From the NCBI GenBank assembly GCA_025617745.1, contig CM046861.1, positions 10,646,244-10,710,243 of the forward strand: DNA of 64,000 bases, in the 5' to 3' direction. The notes beneath the pieces are model-generated. The model saw only the letters and a list, made by a program, of their open reading frames with translations. It had not been told where the DNA came from and searched no databases. Below are positions 23,876 through 35,384 of the stretch, piece by piece (position 1 is the first letter of the stretch; the number at the start of each line of letters is the position of its first letter). This stretch comes from Heliocidaris erythrogramma (lineage: Eukaryota > Echinodermata > Echinoidea > Camarodonta > Echinometridae). The translations under genes were made by a program, and so were the position numbers.

Positions 23876-24638
23876 GGGACTTTTCGATTTGCACGTTCAC
23901 TATTCGACTGCTACGTGCGGTAATTCAATGGACTGCTTTGTGTTAAAGACCTCAGCCTGACCGAATTTTGAAATATACCCTTTATTCATCCACGGGGAGC
24001 TATATATTTTCTGAACAAATTGAAACCAACTTCATGAGATTCCGTTTCCTGTGGAATGAGTAACAGCGTCCCGAATGTTGAGCCCCGGTGGTTTTTCTGA
24101 CGAGGGCCCCGTCTCTGAGGAACGCTACTTTGCGGGGGGTGAAAATTTGATGACGACATATCGTGTAGACGCACTCGGAGCTGTATACATGACATGTCGT
24201 CACACGTCTAGCGACCCCTGCAGTTTCCTCTGTTGTTACGCCATAGGGAGGGGGCGGACCAAAAAAAAATATCTTTTTTATTTTTTATGGATAAACGGAG
24301 ACGAAAATTTATGAATACCCAGGGTAATTATATTCTTTGTTTACTAAGCTTTACGTCAATATATGGTTGTTTTTGGGTCAGGCTGAGGTATTTAATGGTA
24401 TACAAAGTCGGTGAAGCGAGGCACCACGCTTTGTGAAAGAACGACTCACTCACTGCCCTGTGGACGTACGCGTTTTGGGTGGAAATCCTGGTCGTCCTCA
24501 AGGCAGTGGACGTGTGAGCCGCTCTTGCACAAAGCGTGGTGCCTCGCTTCACCGACTTTCTATACCATTAACACAAAGCAGTCCATTGAATTACCGCACG
24601 TAGCAGTCGACTAGTGAACGTGCAACTCGAAAAGTCCC
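23876..24638. mobile_element. foldback element with nested inverted repeats, copy 1
   Basis: Outer arms of about 70 bases begin GGGACTTTTCGATTTGCACG and end in the inverse with few mismatches, with TA on each side. An inner inverted repeat lies at about 24395-24565 (GTCGGTGAAGCGAGGCACCA and its inverse). A third pair, CCTCAGCCTGACC / GGTCAGGCTGAGG, ties the left arm to the inner part. No coding capacity seen. Confidence 0.65.
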
Positions 24639-25317
24639 TAATATGTTCGCCAAAGCACCTTGACCTTCTCTGAGGAGTCACAAAAGGGGGTAACGTATCT
24701 GACTGCGATTTTGCGACATGGTCTAAATGAGCCCCAAGAGAAATATGAAAACCTCATATTGTTATGTAATATTATTTATCATTAAGGCACTTAGGGGTTA
24801 ATGGAATGACGTACAAAAGACTTAATTTGAATGATACGCTAACGAGTAAGAACTTGTTATATGAGAACTTCCTTTCCTGGCAACATGGGGTTTTTAAGGT
24901 GATATCAAACTTCTGCTTGTATTACTAATATTATCCTGGGTGTCCAGATAGCTCTGATGAAATATATTTTACAGGTCAAGCCTCTAGGATGAATTAAACA
25001 AAAAAGTTGATTTCCAATGGACATATTAACGATTTAAACTGTATGAACATGCTGGCGACACGAAAATCGCACTTTTGCACATTTTTTTTGGAGAATGGCC
25101 CATAAATATCCATTTTATTTATAAAAAAAAAATTGAAATGAAAATAAAAACAATCGTTCGACATAAAGCCATTGCAATTTAATAATATAAATTTCAAATT
25201 TATTTTGATTTAATTCTTTCCATTTCAGATCATTCCGGGATATAATTATGAGACGAAGATGTTATTTTAGTTTATCTGATGGAGTCCGTCTGACTCCAAA
25301 ACACTTGAACATAATCA
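24639..25317. other. 3' flank of the TRIM-like pseudogene
   Basis: AT-rich sequence immediately downstream (minus-strand sense) of the TRIM-like reading frame. It should hold the 3' untranslated region and poly(A) site, but none was fixed by eye. Confidence 0.5.
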
Positions 25318-27604
25318 TCACGGATTAACGTGGGTGATGGACATTCGGAATATATAGAGACTATCTGGGGTAGAGAAAGCTATCTCTCCTGATCGGAACT
25401 GCTGAAGGTAGTACCAGTATCTCTCAGGCTTCTCAATCTTGTGGTGGGATATGAGAGTCTTCGTATGCTTCAACTCATTGGTGTACTCATCGATACTCAA
25501 CAGCCCTTCTTCGTGCCTAACGGAGGCAATCAGGATAGAATTATTTTTAGTCACAGCAGCGAAGAGGCTATGGTCACTCGGCTTGGATACATTGTGCTTT
25601 ACATTACCCTTTTTATCAATTATTATTATTGTATTGTTATTCTGTTGAACGATCAATACATCATTATAACTAGTGATATGAGAAGGTCGATAACCATCGC
25701 ATGGTATCTGTCCGATTGCCACCCCATTTGCTGAGAATACCTGGATCCTCTTGGCTTTCATGTAGCCGATATAGATCCGATCATAACTGTCTACAGTGAG
25801 GCTACCGAACCCACCCTCATCGTGACTCAGGGTCTTAAACTTTACATCAGACTTCCTGTACCCTGGTATGTAAATTGTGACGGTATTCATGAAATCAAGT
25901 ATAACATACCGTCCTCCAGAGATTAATCCTAGTCCTCTGATCCCAACATCCTCGAAGACTTTATGCCTCCACTGGAGCCGACCATCAGCAGAGTGGATCG
26001 AGAATCCTCCTGTGTGGTATCCCACTGCTAACCTACCACCTGGTGTAGCAACCATGGCAGTCATACTGTCCTTCTTTGAAAATACTACTTCACATTTCAA
26101 GTCATACTCTAACCGATCCTGCTTCACGTGTCCAGGCGAGGAAAGAAGCTCGATAAAACAAGAGAGAGGACGAGAAAGAAAGCAGAGAGAATAACAAACC
26201 TCAAAGCCGGGCTACCGATACTCAGCCACTCATGTTGATGGCTCAGTGTAAATTTAAGTTGCTCTGCTCGATCACATACATCAGTAACAAGCTTCTTCTG
26301 AGGATCATCCGTATCTAGTAAATTCTTCAATTCACCAGACAGTGAATCACGAATAGCAACGATATCACCTAACATGTCTAATGGAGCCTTCAAACTGTTA
26401 CCCACCAACACACTCGCACTCTCAATACTCGTAACAAACCTCTGATCGGCATCTTTTATTTTACTAAGCCTCTGGCTAATTTCGTATTTCTGAGCTTCTA
26501 ACTCATTGATTATTTTAGCCTTTTCTCCATCAATGTGATCAGTGACGCGTTTCTTCTGACACTCTATGTATTGCATGTGATTCTTGATGGTTTCAGCTTT
26601 CGCCTTAGCTTCGGCAACTAGGGATTCGATTTCCGTCTTGATAGAAGCACTATATTCCTCAGCATCTTGGACAATGTGGCCTTTCTTCTCATGGTACAAC
26701 ATCCGACATCTTAGGCAAATAAACTTCTTGCAGGTAACGCACACATCGGAACAGATATGTTCCTGTCCATCTAATTTGTGTTCATGACAGTAGACCTTCT
26801 TCTTTTTAGAGGTGCTGTGGATCAGTGGATAAGTCCCCGGACTGTGAACCACAAGGTTCGGGGTTCAAATCCCACCGCAGCACTAGCGTCCTTTGGCAAG
26901 ACGTTAATCTACATTTGCCACTCTCCACCCAGGTGTTAAATGGGTACCCGGTAGGATGGCGAAAGGTAATGTCCTTTGCTTAGCATGTGAGCGTCATTGT
27001 ACTGCCCACTGCTGGAATGCTCCCCAGGGAGTGGAGAATGTGCATACATTGTGTGCGGGCATGCCAGAATCCAATGACCGGGGTAATAATATTTATTATT
27101 AAGCGCATAGAGACGCAATGGCAGTGATATGCGCTATATAAGCATCGCGTTATTATTATTATTATTATTATTCTTTAAGACCACCTTGCCCTCTATGATG
27201 TCTTTTACTACCACCAATCTGTGCTCGAGATTTTGTGGACAGTTGATGTTGTTGTCAAGGCAGTCGCTACACATGCTTTTGCCACAGTCGCAGCAGAACA
27301 CATGACTTGAATTCTTGTCGCAAATTTCACAGAGGTGCTTGCTATTTCTTATATCATCAACAAGAGACTTAACAGGAATATTTGTTTTCAGATTTTGTAC
27401 GCTGCCATCCTTAACTTCGGTTTCACTTCGACATATTGGACATGATAGACAGTTTGCCTTAGTTTTTGAGGAGCATGCAAGCAGATTACCAAGACATTTC
27501 TGACAGAATGTATGCGTGCATGATAACTGTTTGGGCTCACTCAGTAGATCTAAACACATCGGGCACTGCAGATTACGAGAAACTGTGTGTTCAAACGACG
27601 CCAT
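25318..27604 (-). pseudogene. TRIM-like membrane protein, pseudogene copy 1
   Basis: The order on the minus strand is RING C3HC4 (CPMCLDLL, HTFCQKC), B-box 1, B-box 2 (CHEHKLDGQEHICSDVC), coiled coil, a hydrophobic segment (FVILSAFFLVLSLVLSSF) and a beta-propeller-like domain ending PDSLYIFRMS. It is nearly identical to the copy at 33147-35108. Two lesions break it. A 0.36-kb SINE (26810-27170) sits between B-box 1 and B-box 2. A one-base deletion just after the hydrophobic segment shifts the frame and gives a premature stop. Unlike the other copy it keeps the normal C-terminal end and the DRLEYDL linker. It could still give separate short products, but not the full protein. Confidence 0.85.
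26810..27170 (+). mobile_element. tRNA-derived SINE inserted in the TRIM-like pseudogene
   Basis: The head (26811-26883) is tRNA-like. It has 6-bp acceptor-type pairing GTGCTG/CAGCAC, an A-box-like TGGATCAGTGG and a B-box GGTTCAAATCC. A body of about 240 bases follows, then an ATT repeat tail. The paralogous copy at 34670-34690 lacks it, and a TTCTTT(A)-type short duplication borders it. A 5'-truncated relative in reverse orientation lies at 45428-45724. Confidence 0.85.
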
Positions 27605-27749
27605 CACAATAACTTTATAAGATCACGTGAAATTATAATTATTTTATTGGAATAAAATCATTGAACAGATTTTCGGAAGGGAAAGATAAACAATTTCATC
27701 AGTCTGTTATCATAATTATGATGTTTCGACAATATAAATTTAATTTTAA

Positions 27750-27884
27750 GAAACAGTTTTCAGTTGTGTGCGTTTACTGATTTTTGCTCTCGTTCTCTGC
27801 AATTCAAACAGGAGATCGCCTGAATCGAGACGGAGAGGTGCTGTCCCAAACCCTGGATGGTGGTGGTGTATGTTATCCCCTCCT
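27750..27884 (-). other. conserved 5' leader exon and splice acceptor of TRIM-like copy 1
   Basis: On the minus strand a pyrimidine-rich tract TTTTCTTCTTAATTTCAG ends at 27883. The sequence after it is conserved at the same place in the two other loci. This implies a 5' untranslated exon before the single coding exon. The upstream ATG seen in the other two copies is lost here. Confidence 0.55.
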
Positions 27885-28635
27885 GAAATTAAGAAGAAAA
27901 TGCACACTGATTGGGAGGAAGTGAGGAGAAAATGAGAGAGATGGCATCGATAAAAAGCTAAATAGTAATAATAATAACAATGATATATGTTTATTTGATT
28001 TTTAATTATCTATTTATTTCTCTTCAGGATCGGTTTTTTCTTCAAACATATTTTGCAAACTGATTTATACAACATAACAAACAAATATCAATACATTATC
28101 AAGTAAAGTAATTACACGGTAGAGTTAACCAAAATGAATCATAAAGAAGGGCAAATCTTAATGGCGTGACAATCCTTTACAAAAGATTGTAAATACTATT
28201 TACAAAAAAGGGATATTAAAAAAAAAACAAGTTCGTTGTATCAAAAGTAATAGAAGTCAATAAAGGATGGAGTGAGATGATGATGTATGAATAAAAAATA
28301 AAAAAATAAATAGTAAGTAGAAAGGTAAACTGTGCAGAAGAGATATTAGAGAAGAAGTGAAAGTATAGGAAGTGTAGGTAGTGCAACGAAAGAGAGAGAG
28401 AGAGAGAGAGAGAGAATGGGGAGGATGAAGAAAGAGAGAGGGAAGAGGGGAAGATGTAGTGTGTCATTTAAGACAAGAGTCATGCTGTTTGATGAGGTAT
28501 ATAGATTTCAAGAGCGCTCTTTCTGACAAAAACATAACTTAATATAATAAGTAATAGAGTTATGGGATTCAAACAAAAAACAAGATCTAACCCTCATAAC
28601 ACAGCTGGGATTTCTTTTTTACACACTGTAGGCGT
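27885..28635. other. upstream region of TRIM-like copy 1
   Basis: Non-coding. It contains a GA dinucleotide repeat at 28389-28415. Bases 28600-28635 line up with 35740-35775 of the next locus up to the MITE insertion point. Confidence 0.5.
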
Positions 28636-28998
28636 CAGGGGCGGATCCACGATTGTGTATAAGGGGGGGGGGGCACAACAAATGCAGGTTTGTCAACCTT
28701 TGGAAAAGGGAGATCCGTATTTTTTTAGTTTCGCCAGCTCTGCAAAACTCAGTCAGTTGGGGGACGAAATTTTTTCCCCCAGACCTCCATAATTCGCGCA
28801 GTGGGGGAGGGGGGTCCATAATTCTCTGACAAGCAAAAAAAAAGTTTTTCATTCTAAAAGGGGGGCACAATCGAAAAAAGGCGGATCCTTTACGGTCAAA
28901 ATGCATACTTTTCTTCCAAAGGGGGGGGGGGGGGGGCACGGACCGGATATGCCCCCCCCCCAAAAAAAAAAAAAAAAAAAAAAAAAAATCCGCCACTG
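28636..28998. mobile_element. hAT-type MITE, family A copy 3
   Basis: Ends CAGGGGCGGATCCACGATTG / ATCCGCCACTG with an 8-bp target duplication matching at 7 of 8 positions (GTAGGCGT at 28628-28635, GTAGGCTT at 28999-29006). The inside carries poly-G and a 27-base poly-A run. It lies upstream of TRIM-like copy 1, where the 35-kb and 55-kb loci have no such insertion. Confidence 0.85.
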
Positions 28999-29285
28999 GT
29001 AGGCTTGACCCCCTTCTCGGCAAAAGATCTTGCACACACTTCCAAAATACTATAACGACCGCATTGTCGCTTCGTTTTGCAAACTGCTGCTTTAGCTTAT
29101 GATTATAATTTTAAAATTAATAAACAAATAAACAAAAGCTCTTAATGAGTAGTTCTTTTGTGCAAAATATTTTGAATGAACCTATAAATACTTTGATTTT
29201 TTTTTAAGACAGATAAGAACTTCTCCTTAGTTGGATCTTCCTTTTGTCTTGTTATTAGAGGATTATTTAGAATTATACTATAATC

Positions 29286-29473
29286 AACATGATAAAAACT
29301 ACTTTCGAAAAATCAATTGAAGGCAATTTCAATAACCCTGTCTATCACTTTTAGAAATGTGCGAACATTACAATAGCCTATTACGTAATGCGAACCTGAT
29401 TTCTATGGGCAGTACAATAGGCCTTTGAAATTGCCCTTGAGTAGTTTTTTTCGAAAGTAGTTTTGATCGTGTT
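29286..29473. mobile_element. small inverted-repeat MITE
   Basis: Arms AACATGATAAAAACTACTTT and the inverse of AAAGTAGTTTTGATCGTGTT bound 188 bases; the inverted similarity continues through a GGCAATTTCAA word. The flanks repeat AATC. It lies about 120 bases from the duplication breakpoint at 29594. Confidence 0.55.
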
Positions 29474-30093
29474 AATCATACAGGGTTGGAAAAAAGTTTG
29501 GAATATTTTTATTCCAAGAATTATTTCTTGTCTTAAACATATCCCTCGTCATTTTAAGTTCTTCTTTGAGGTTCAAATAAAAGATATGTATCAAAATGAA
29601 AAGCAATTTTTTTTGCATTTTTCTGAAATGAAGTTTCTTTGAAGAACAAAGCGGAGAGAAAGGTGATATTTTTCACAAACGTAAAGTAAGTAGCACTTTC
29701 CATTGTCATCAGATGGAAATATAAGGTAGCAAGGATACATAAGGCAGAAAAAATATATCAAGATTATGGCAATTTCCCACCTCAGGAGGGCCCCTTTTTC
29801 ATCACACGAAGGGCACTTTTTCATCTTTTGAGGGATATTTATTGATTTTGGTAATTTGGGGGCGTATGCCCCTGCCACCAATGGAAGATGATATTGACCC
29901 GTGTGAATTATGAATTACGTACCATATCTCTTAAAGCTGGTATTTTTATTTAGTCATTTTCGCATGTGATACTAACGTCTTCACAGTTTTAATACTTCTA
30001 GTATATGGAAAATAGATAATTATTGTCACAGAGCACATAGTGTGGTCACAATAACCCTTTGTTTTAGTGTTTCGTTTTTTCTGGGACGCACTG

Positions 30094-31761
30094 TAGGCCT
30101 ATAATAGATATTAAAAAAAAAAATGAAAAATTCCTTTGAAATTCGTTCATATTTGAAATACTAAAGGAAATAGGACCTTCATAAGTTATCAGCTGTTCTT
30201 CAACATTAAAAAATGATCAGAGAGTTTAAACTGATTGACACTTAAAACATGAGCGACATGAGGTTTCCCCACTCATCTACTCTAAAAGCAGTAATAGTCA
30301 TGAAGAGCGGAACACGTTCAAAATGTGTGTTTTTACAAAATCATTCGATTCTAGGGACCTTATAGAAACATCACAAAGATGAAAAATGGTCCAAAGCAAA
30401 ATCCCAAGAACATTAATTTTCAAAGTAAAAGATAAAAGAGAAAATATGAATGAAAATAAAAAAAATACCAGGATGTATGACTGTGATTAATTCTATTATG
30501 TTATTAGGGCCATTCTCCGAAAAGTGCAATTAGAGTTGTACAAATGACAAAATTTCAACCTCAAAGATTTCATTAAATTCTTATGAATTCAGAAAATTTA
30601 ATCCCTTAAGAATGCAAAACAGTCAACGGGTGATTTTTGGCTACCAACATTTTTTTCAAGAAATATTTCCAAACTCAGTGACCCTTTTTCACATTTTAAA
30701 GCGAAATCACGGATACGTTAATACCAGAGGTAGTATCTTAGAAAACTCTGATAGTCTGCTTAATTCTTGCTTTAAAATGTCAACACTACAAGCTTGAATA
30801 TGTACAAACATCATGGAAAAATTTGGAGTCAACCTTGATCTTTTCTGTAATAAAAATGATCGTGATTTATAAAGTGAAAGCTATATACAATTGAGTTTCT
30901 ATTTGTAGTTTAATTTTATCAGTAATCTCATTGATCACGTATGAAAAAAAACGTTATGTTTAGGTATTACACTTGTGATAAAAAAGCAAATGACACGTAA
31001 ATTCTGGATGCAAAGAAGAACGGTGTATAGTAACGTATTTGACGCATCGGAAGTTCCGTTGGCCTATGCAGCAACAATCCCAGCACCAATAAATGCATTC
31101 TATCTTGTAGAACATCAAAATATGACTGCATTCGTAAAAGCAACATACATGTATATGTACTTCTGTCCGTGAAGAACGATCTCAACGTAGATAAATGATT
31201 AGACACTTCAATCTATAATTATAACATTGATATATATGTAAAATACGAATAGTAACAATAAATCACAAAATTACAATGTTTTTCTGGGATAGTTCTGAAA
31301 TTTGCAGTTACGGAAGACGGTAAAAATGAAGTTAGATAAGATTTTTTATAAAAATAATACGCATAAATTCCATTTCCCATTGTTCCTGTAATAAATAACG
31401 TCTCAAGAAAATTATAAACGACAAATGAGTAATGCATAATTATCTCATCAAACACGTTACCAGCCTGATCAGAAAAGAATTGAGGAAAAATGAAAGGATC
31501 GAGATAGAAGATAACGAATGTGTCAGCAGAAGAGGTTAAAATTTCATTATTAATAATTACATAATATATAGACATACACATTTTGTACATTATGGGCTAT
31601 AAAATGAGAAATAAAATATCTTGTCAGATACATTACTAATCTGATCTGATCAGATACGTTACCGTACCTCTATTTGGCAATAAGAGCACACAGATCGACA
31701 GGAATTTATAAAGCCGCTATATGCTTACAAAAGTAGAGCACGTGGTCCGAAAAGTAAAATA
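30094..31761. other. TRIM 3' flank, duplicated non-coding sequence
   Basis: Same content as 22210-23875. No gene seen. Confidence 0.6.
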
Positions 31762-32523
31762 GGGACTTTTCGATTTGCACGTTCACTATTCGACTGCTAC
31801 GTGCGGTAATTCAATGGACTGCTTTGTGTTAAAGACCTCAGCCTGACCGAATTTTGAAATATACCCTTTATTCATCCACGGGGAGCTATATATTTTCTGA
31901 ACAAATTGAAACCAACTTCATGAGATTCCGTTTCCTGTGGAATGAGTAACAGCGTCCCGAATGTTGAGCCCCGGTGGTTTTTCTGACGAGGGCCCCGTCT
32001 CTGAGGAACGCTACTTTGCGGGGGGTGAAAATTTGATGACGACATATCGTGTAGACGCACTCGGAGCTGTATACATGACATGTCGTCACACGTCTAGCGA
32101 CCCCTGCAGTTTCCTCTGTTGTTACGCCATAGGGAGGGGGCGGACCAAAAAAAATTATCTTTTTTATTTTTTATGGATAAACGGAGACGAAAATTTATGA
32201 ATACCCAGGGTAATTATATTCTTTGTTTACTAAGCTTTACGTCAATATATGGTTGTTTTTGGGTCAGGCTGAGGTATTTAATGGTATACAAAGTCGGTGA
32301 AGCGAGGCACCACGCTTTGTGAAAGAACGACTCACTCACTGCCCTGTGGACGTACGCGTTTTGGGTGGAAATCCTGGTCGTCCTCAAGGCAGTGGACGTG
32401 TGAGCCGCTCTTGCACAAAGCGTGGTGCCTCGCTTCACCGACTTTCTATACCATTAACACAAAGCAGTCCATTGAATTACCGCAGTAGCAGTCGACTAGT
32501 GAACGTGCAACTCGAAAAGTCCC
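31762..32523. mobile_element. foldback element with nested inverted repeats, copy 2
   Basis: Counterpart of 23876-24638, carried along by the duplication. It differs by a two-base deletion in the right arm (CGCAGTAGCAG instead of CGCACGTAGCAG). Confidence 0.65.
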
Positions 32524-33146
32524 TAATATGTTCGCCAAAGCACCTTGACCTTCTCTGAGGAGTCACAAAAGGGGGTAACGTATCTGACTGCGATTTTGCG
32601 ACATGGTCTAAATGAGCCCCAAGAGAAATATGAAAACCTCATATTGTTATGTAATATTATTTATCATTAAGGCACTTAGGGGTTAATGGAATGACGTACA
32701 AAAGACTTAATTTGAATGATACGCTAACGAGTAAGAACTTGTTATATGAGAACTTCCTTTCCTGGCAACATGGGGTTTTTAAGGTGATATCAAACTTCTG
32801 CTTGTATTACTAATATTATCCTGGGTGTCCAGATAGCTCTGATGAAATATATTTTACAGGTCAAGCCTCTAGGATGAATTAAACAAAAAAGTTGATTTCC
32901 AATGGACATATTAACGATTTAAACTGTATGAACATGCTGGCGACACGAAAATCGCACTTTTGCACATTTTTTTTGGAGAATGGCCCATAAATATCCATTT
33001 TATTTATAAAAAAAAAATTGAAATGAAAATAAAAACAATCGTTCGACATAAAGCCATTGCAATTTAATAATATAAATTTCAAATTTATTTTGATTTAATT
33101 CTTTCCATTTCAGATCATTCCGGGATATAATAATGAGACGAAGATG
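32524..33146. other. 3' flank of TRIM-like gene 2
   Basis: Duplicate of 24639-25317, AT-rich, no gene seen. Confidence 0.5.
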
Positions 33147-35108
33147 TTATTTTAGTTTATCTGATGGAGTCCGTCTGACTCCAAAACACTTGAACATATC
33201 ATCACGGATTAACGTGGGTGATGGACATTCGGAATATATAGAGACTATCTGGGTAGAGAAAGCTATCTCTCCTGATCGGAACTGCTGAAGGTAGTACCAG
33301 TATCTCTCAGGCTTCTCAATCTTGTGGTGGGATATGAGAGTCTTCGTATGCTTCAACTCATTGGTGTACTCATCGATACTCAACAGCCCTTCTTCGTGCC
33401 TAACGGAGGCAATCAGGATAGAATTATTTTTAGTCACAGCAGCGAAGAGGCTATGGTCACTCGGCTTGGATACATTGTGCTTTACATTACCCTTTTTATC
33501 AATTATTATTATTGTATTGTTATTCTGTTGAACGATCAATACATCATTATAACTAGTGATATGAGAAGGTCGATAACCATCGCATGGTATCTGTCCGATT
33601 GCCACCCCATTTGCTGAGAATACCTGGATCCTCTTGGCTTTCATGTAGCCGATATAGATCCGATCATAACTGTCTACAGTGAGGCTACCGAACCCACCCT
33701 CATCGTGACTCAGGGTCTTAAACTTTACATCAGACTTCCTGTACCCTGGTATGTAAATTGTGACGGTATTCATGAAATCAAGTATAACATACCGTCCTCC
33801 AGAGATTAATCCTAGTCCTCTGATCCCAACATCCTCGAAGACTGTATGCCTCCACTGGAGCCGACCATCAGCAGAGTGGATCGAGATTCCTCCTGTGTGG
33901 TATCCCACTGCTAACCTACCACCTGGCGTAGCAACCATGGCAGTCATACTGTCCTTCTTTGAAAATACTACTTCACATTTCCAGTCATACTGCTTCACGT
34001 GTCCAGGCGAGGAAAAGAAGCTCGATAAAACAAGAGAGAGGACGAGAAAGAAAGCAGAGAGAATAACAAACCTTAAAGCCGGGCTACCGATACTCAGCCA
34101 CTCATGTTGATAGTTCAGCGTAAATTTAAGTTGCTCTGCTCGATCACCTACATCAGTAACAAGCTTCTTCTGAGGATCATCCCTATCTAGTAAATTCTTC
34201 AATTCACGAGACAATGAATCACGAATGGCAACGATATCACCTTCTAGCATGTCTAATGGAGCCTTCAAACTGTTACCCGCCAACACACTCGCACTCTCAA
34301 TACTCGTAACAAACCTCTGATCGGCATCTTTTATTTTACTAAGCCTCTGGCTAATTTCGTATTTCTGAGCTTCTAACTCATTGATTATTTTAGCCTTTTC
34401 TCCATCAATGTGATCAGTGACGCGTTTCTTCTGACACTCTATGTATTGCATGTGATTCTTGATGGTTTCAGCTTTCGCCTTAGCTTCGGCAACTAGGGAT
34501 TCGATTTCCGTCTTGATAGAAGCACTATATTCCTCAGCATCTTGGACAATGTGGCCTTTCTTCTCATGGTACAACATCCGACATCTTAGGCAAATAAACT
34601 TCTTGCAGGTAACGCACACATCGGAACAGATATGTTCCTGTCCATCTAATTTGTGTTCATGACAGTAGACCTTCTTTTTTAGGACCACCTTGCCCTCTAT
34701 GATGTCTTTTACTACCACCAATCTGTGCTCGAGATTTTGTGGACAGTTGATGTTGTTGTCAAGGCAGTCGCTACACATGCTTTTGCCACAGTCGCAGCAG
34801 AACACATGACTTGAATTCTTGTCGCAAATTTCACAGAGGTGCTTGCTATTTCTTATATCATCAACAAGAGACTTAACAGGAATATTTGTTTTCAGATTTT
34901 GTACGCTGCCATCCTTAACTTCGGTTTCACTTCGACATATTGGACATGATAGACAGTTTGCCTTAGTTTTTGAGGAGCATGCAAGCAGATTACCAAGACA
35001 TTTCTGACAGAATGTATGCGTGCATGATAACTGCTTGGGCTCACTCAGGAGATCTAAACACATCGGGCACTGCAAATTACGAGAAACTGTGTGTTCAAAC
35101 GACGCCAT
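33147..35108 (-). CDS. TRIM-like E3 ligase with transmembrane segment and propeller domain (copy 2)
   Basis: Single coding exon, 653 residues from the ATG at 35106-35108. The in-frame GTG just upstream is not used here, by analogy with the gene at 54354. C14, C17, C29, H31, C34, C37 and a later CxxC form a C3HC4 RING, expected to bind E2 and transfer ubiquitin. Two B-boxes follow (about 90-130 and 146-190), then a coiled coil (about 195-330) for dimer formation. A hydrophobic stretch at about 347-366 follows a basic region and fits a signal-anchor. Residues from about 375 are propeller-like, with repeats of the type GIRGLGLISGGRYVIL and YDRIYIGYMKAKRIQVF. A one-base loss near 33253 replaces the conserved end PDSLYIF with about 35 unrelated residues, so the last strand may not close. 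Relative to copy 1, a few residues (DRLEYDL) are also missing after the membrane segment. Target unknown. Confidence 0.8.
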   Translation of the reverse strand: MASFEHTVSRNLQCPMCLDLLSEPKQLSCTHTFCQKCLGNLLACSSKTKANCLSCPICRSETEVKDGSVQNLKTNIPVKSLVDDIRNSKHLCEICDKNSSHVFCCDCGKSMCSDCLDNNINCPQNLEHRLVVVKDIIEGKVVLKKKVYCHEHKLDGQEHICSDVCVTCKKFICLRCRMLYHEKKGHIVQDAEEYSASIKTEIESLVAEAKAKAETIKNHMQYIECQKKRVTDHIDGEKAKIINELEAQKYEISQRLSKIKDADQRFVTSIESASVLAGNSLKAPLDMLEGDIVAIRDSLSRELKNLLDRDDPQKKLVTDVGDRAEQLKFTLNYQHEWLSIGSPALRFVILSAFFLVLSLVLSSFFSSPGHVKQYDWKCEVVFSKKDSMTAMVATPGGRLAVGYHTGGISIHSADGRLQWRHTVFEDVGIRGLGLISGGRYVILDFMNTVTIYIPGYRKSDVKFKTLSHDEGGFGSLTVDSYDRIYIGYMKAKRIQVFSANGVAIGQIPCDGYRPSHITSYNDVLIVQQNNNTIIIIDKKGNVKHNVSKPSDHSLFAAVTKNNSILIASVRHEEGLLSIDEYTNELKHTKTLISHHKIEKPERYWYYLQQFRSGEIAFSTQIVSIYSECPSPTLIRDDMFKCFGVRRTPSDKLK

Positions 35109-35384
35109 CACAGTAAATATAAGATCACTTGAGATGAATTAAATCAATTACTGCAATAAGATCGTCGTACCAATTTCTTATACAACAGCCTCAAAAACAC
35201 TTTCACCAATCTGTTACCACACAGCTGGTAGAGACTAAGTAGCTGCTAGCATGAACGGTAATTTAGTGATAAATAAAAACATGGACATATAAGGACAAAA
35301 TCAATTTAATTTTAAGAAAAAAATGATTGTGCCCAATTTCTGAATAAAAAGATAAACACTTTGTCATTCTGTTGAAGTTCGAAA

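Larger units (their letters stand above)
21711..27604. repeat. segmental duplication, copy 1
   Basis: Nearly identical to 29595-35108, direct orientation, offset 7884-7886 bases on the left part. Differences are few: single bases, small indels, and a SINE present only here. It holds the 3' part of MITE family T, a foldback element and a TRIM-like pseudogene. Similarity falls sharply just upstream of the TRIM start codon. Confidence 0.9.
29595..35108. repeat. segmental duplication, copy 2
   Basis: Direct copy of 21711-27604. The left border falls inside MITE family T, so only its right part (29595-30093, ending GGGACGCACTG then TA) is present. It carries the nearly intact TRIM-like gene. Confidence 0.9.

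Noticed and set aside
25439..25734. Plus-strand frames opposite the TRIM propeller (also 33322-33617 and similar)
   Set aside because: Antisense shadows; they are kept only because the sense strand is duplicated.
26811..26883. tRNA gene on the plus strand
   Set aside because: Weak anticodon stem and direct continuation into a SINE body with ATT tail; it is a SINE head.
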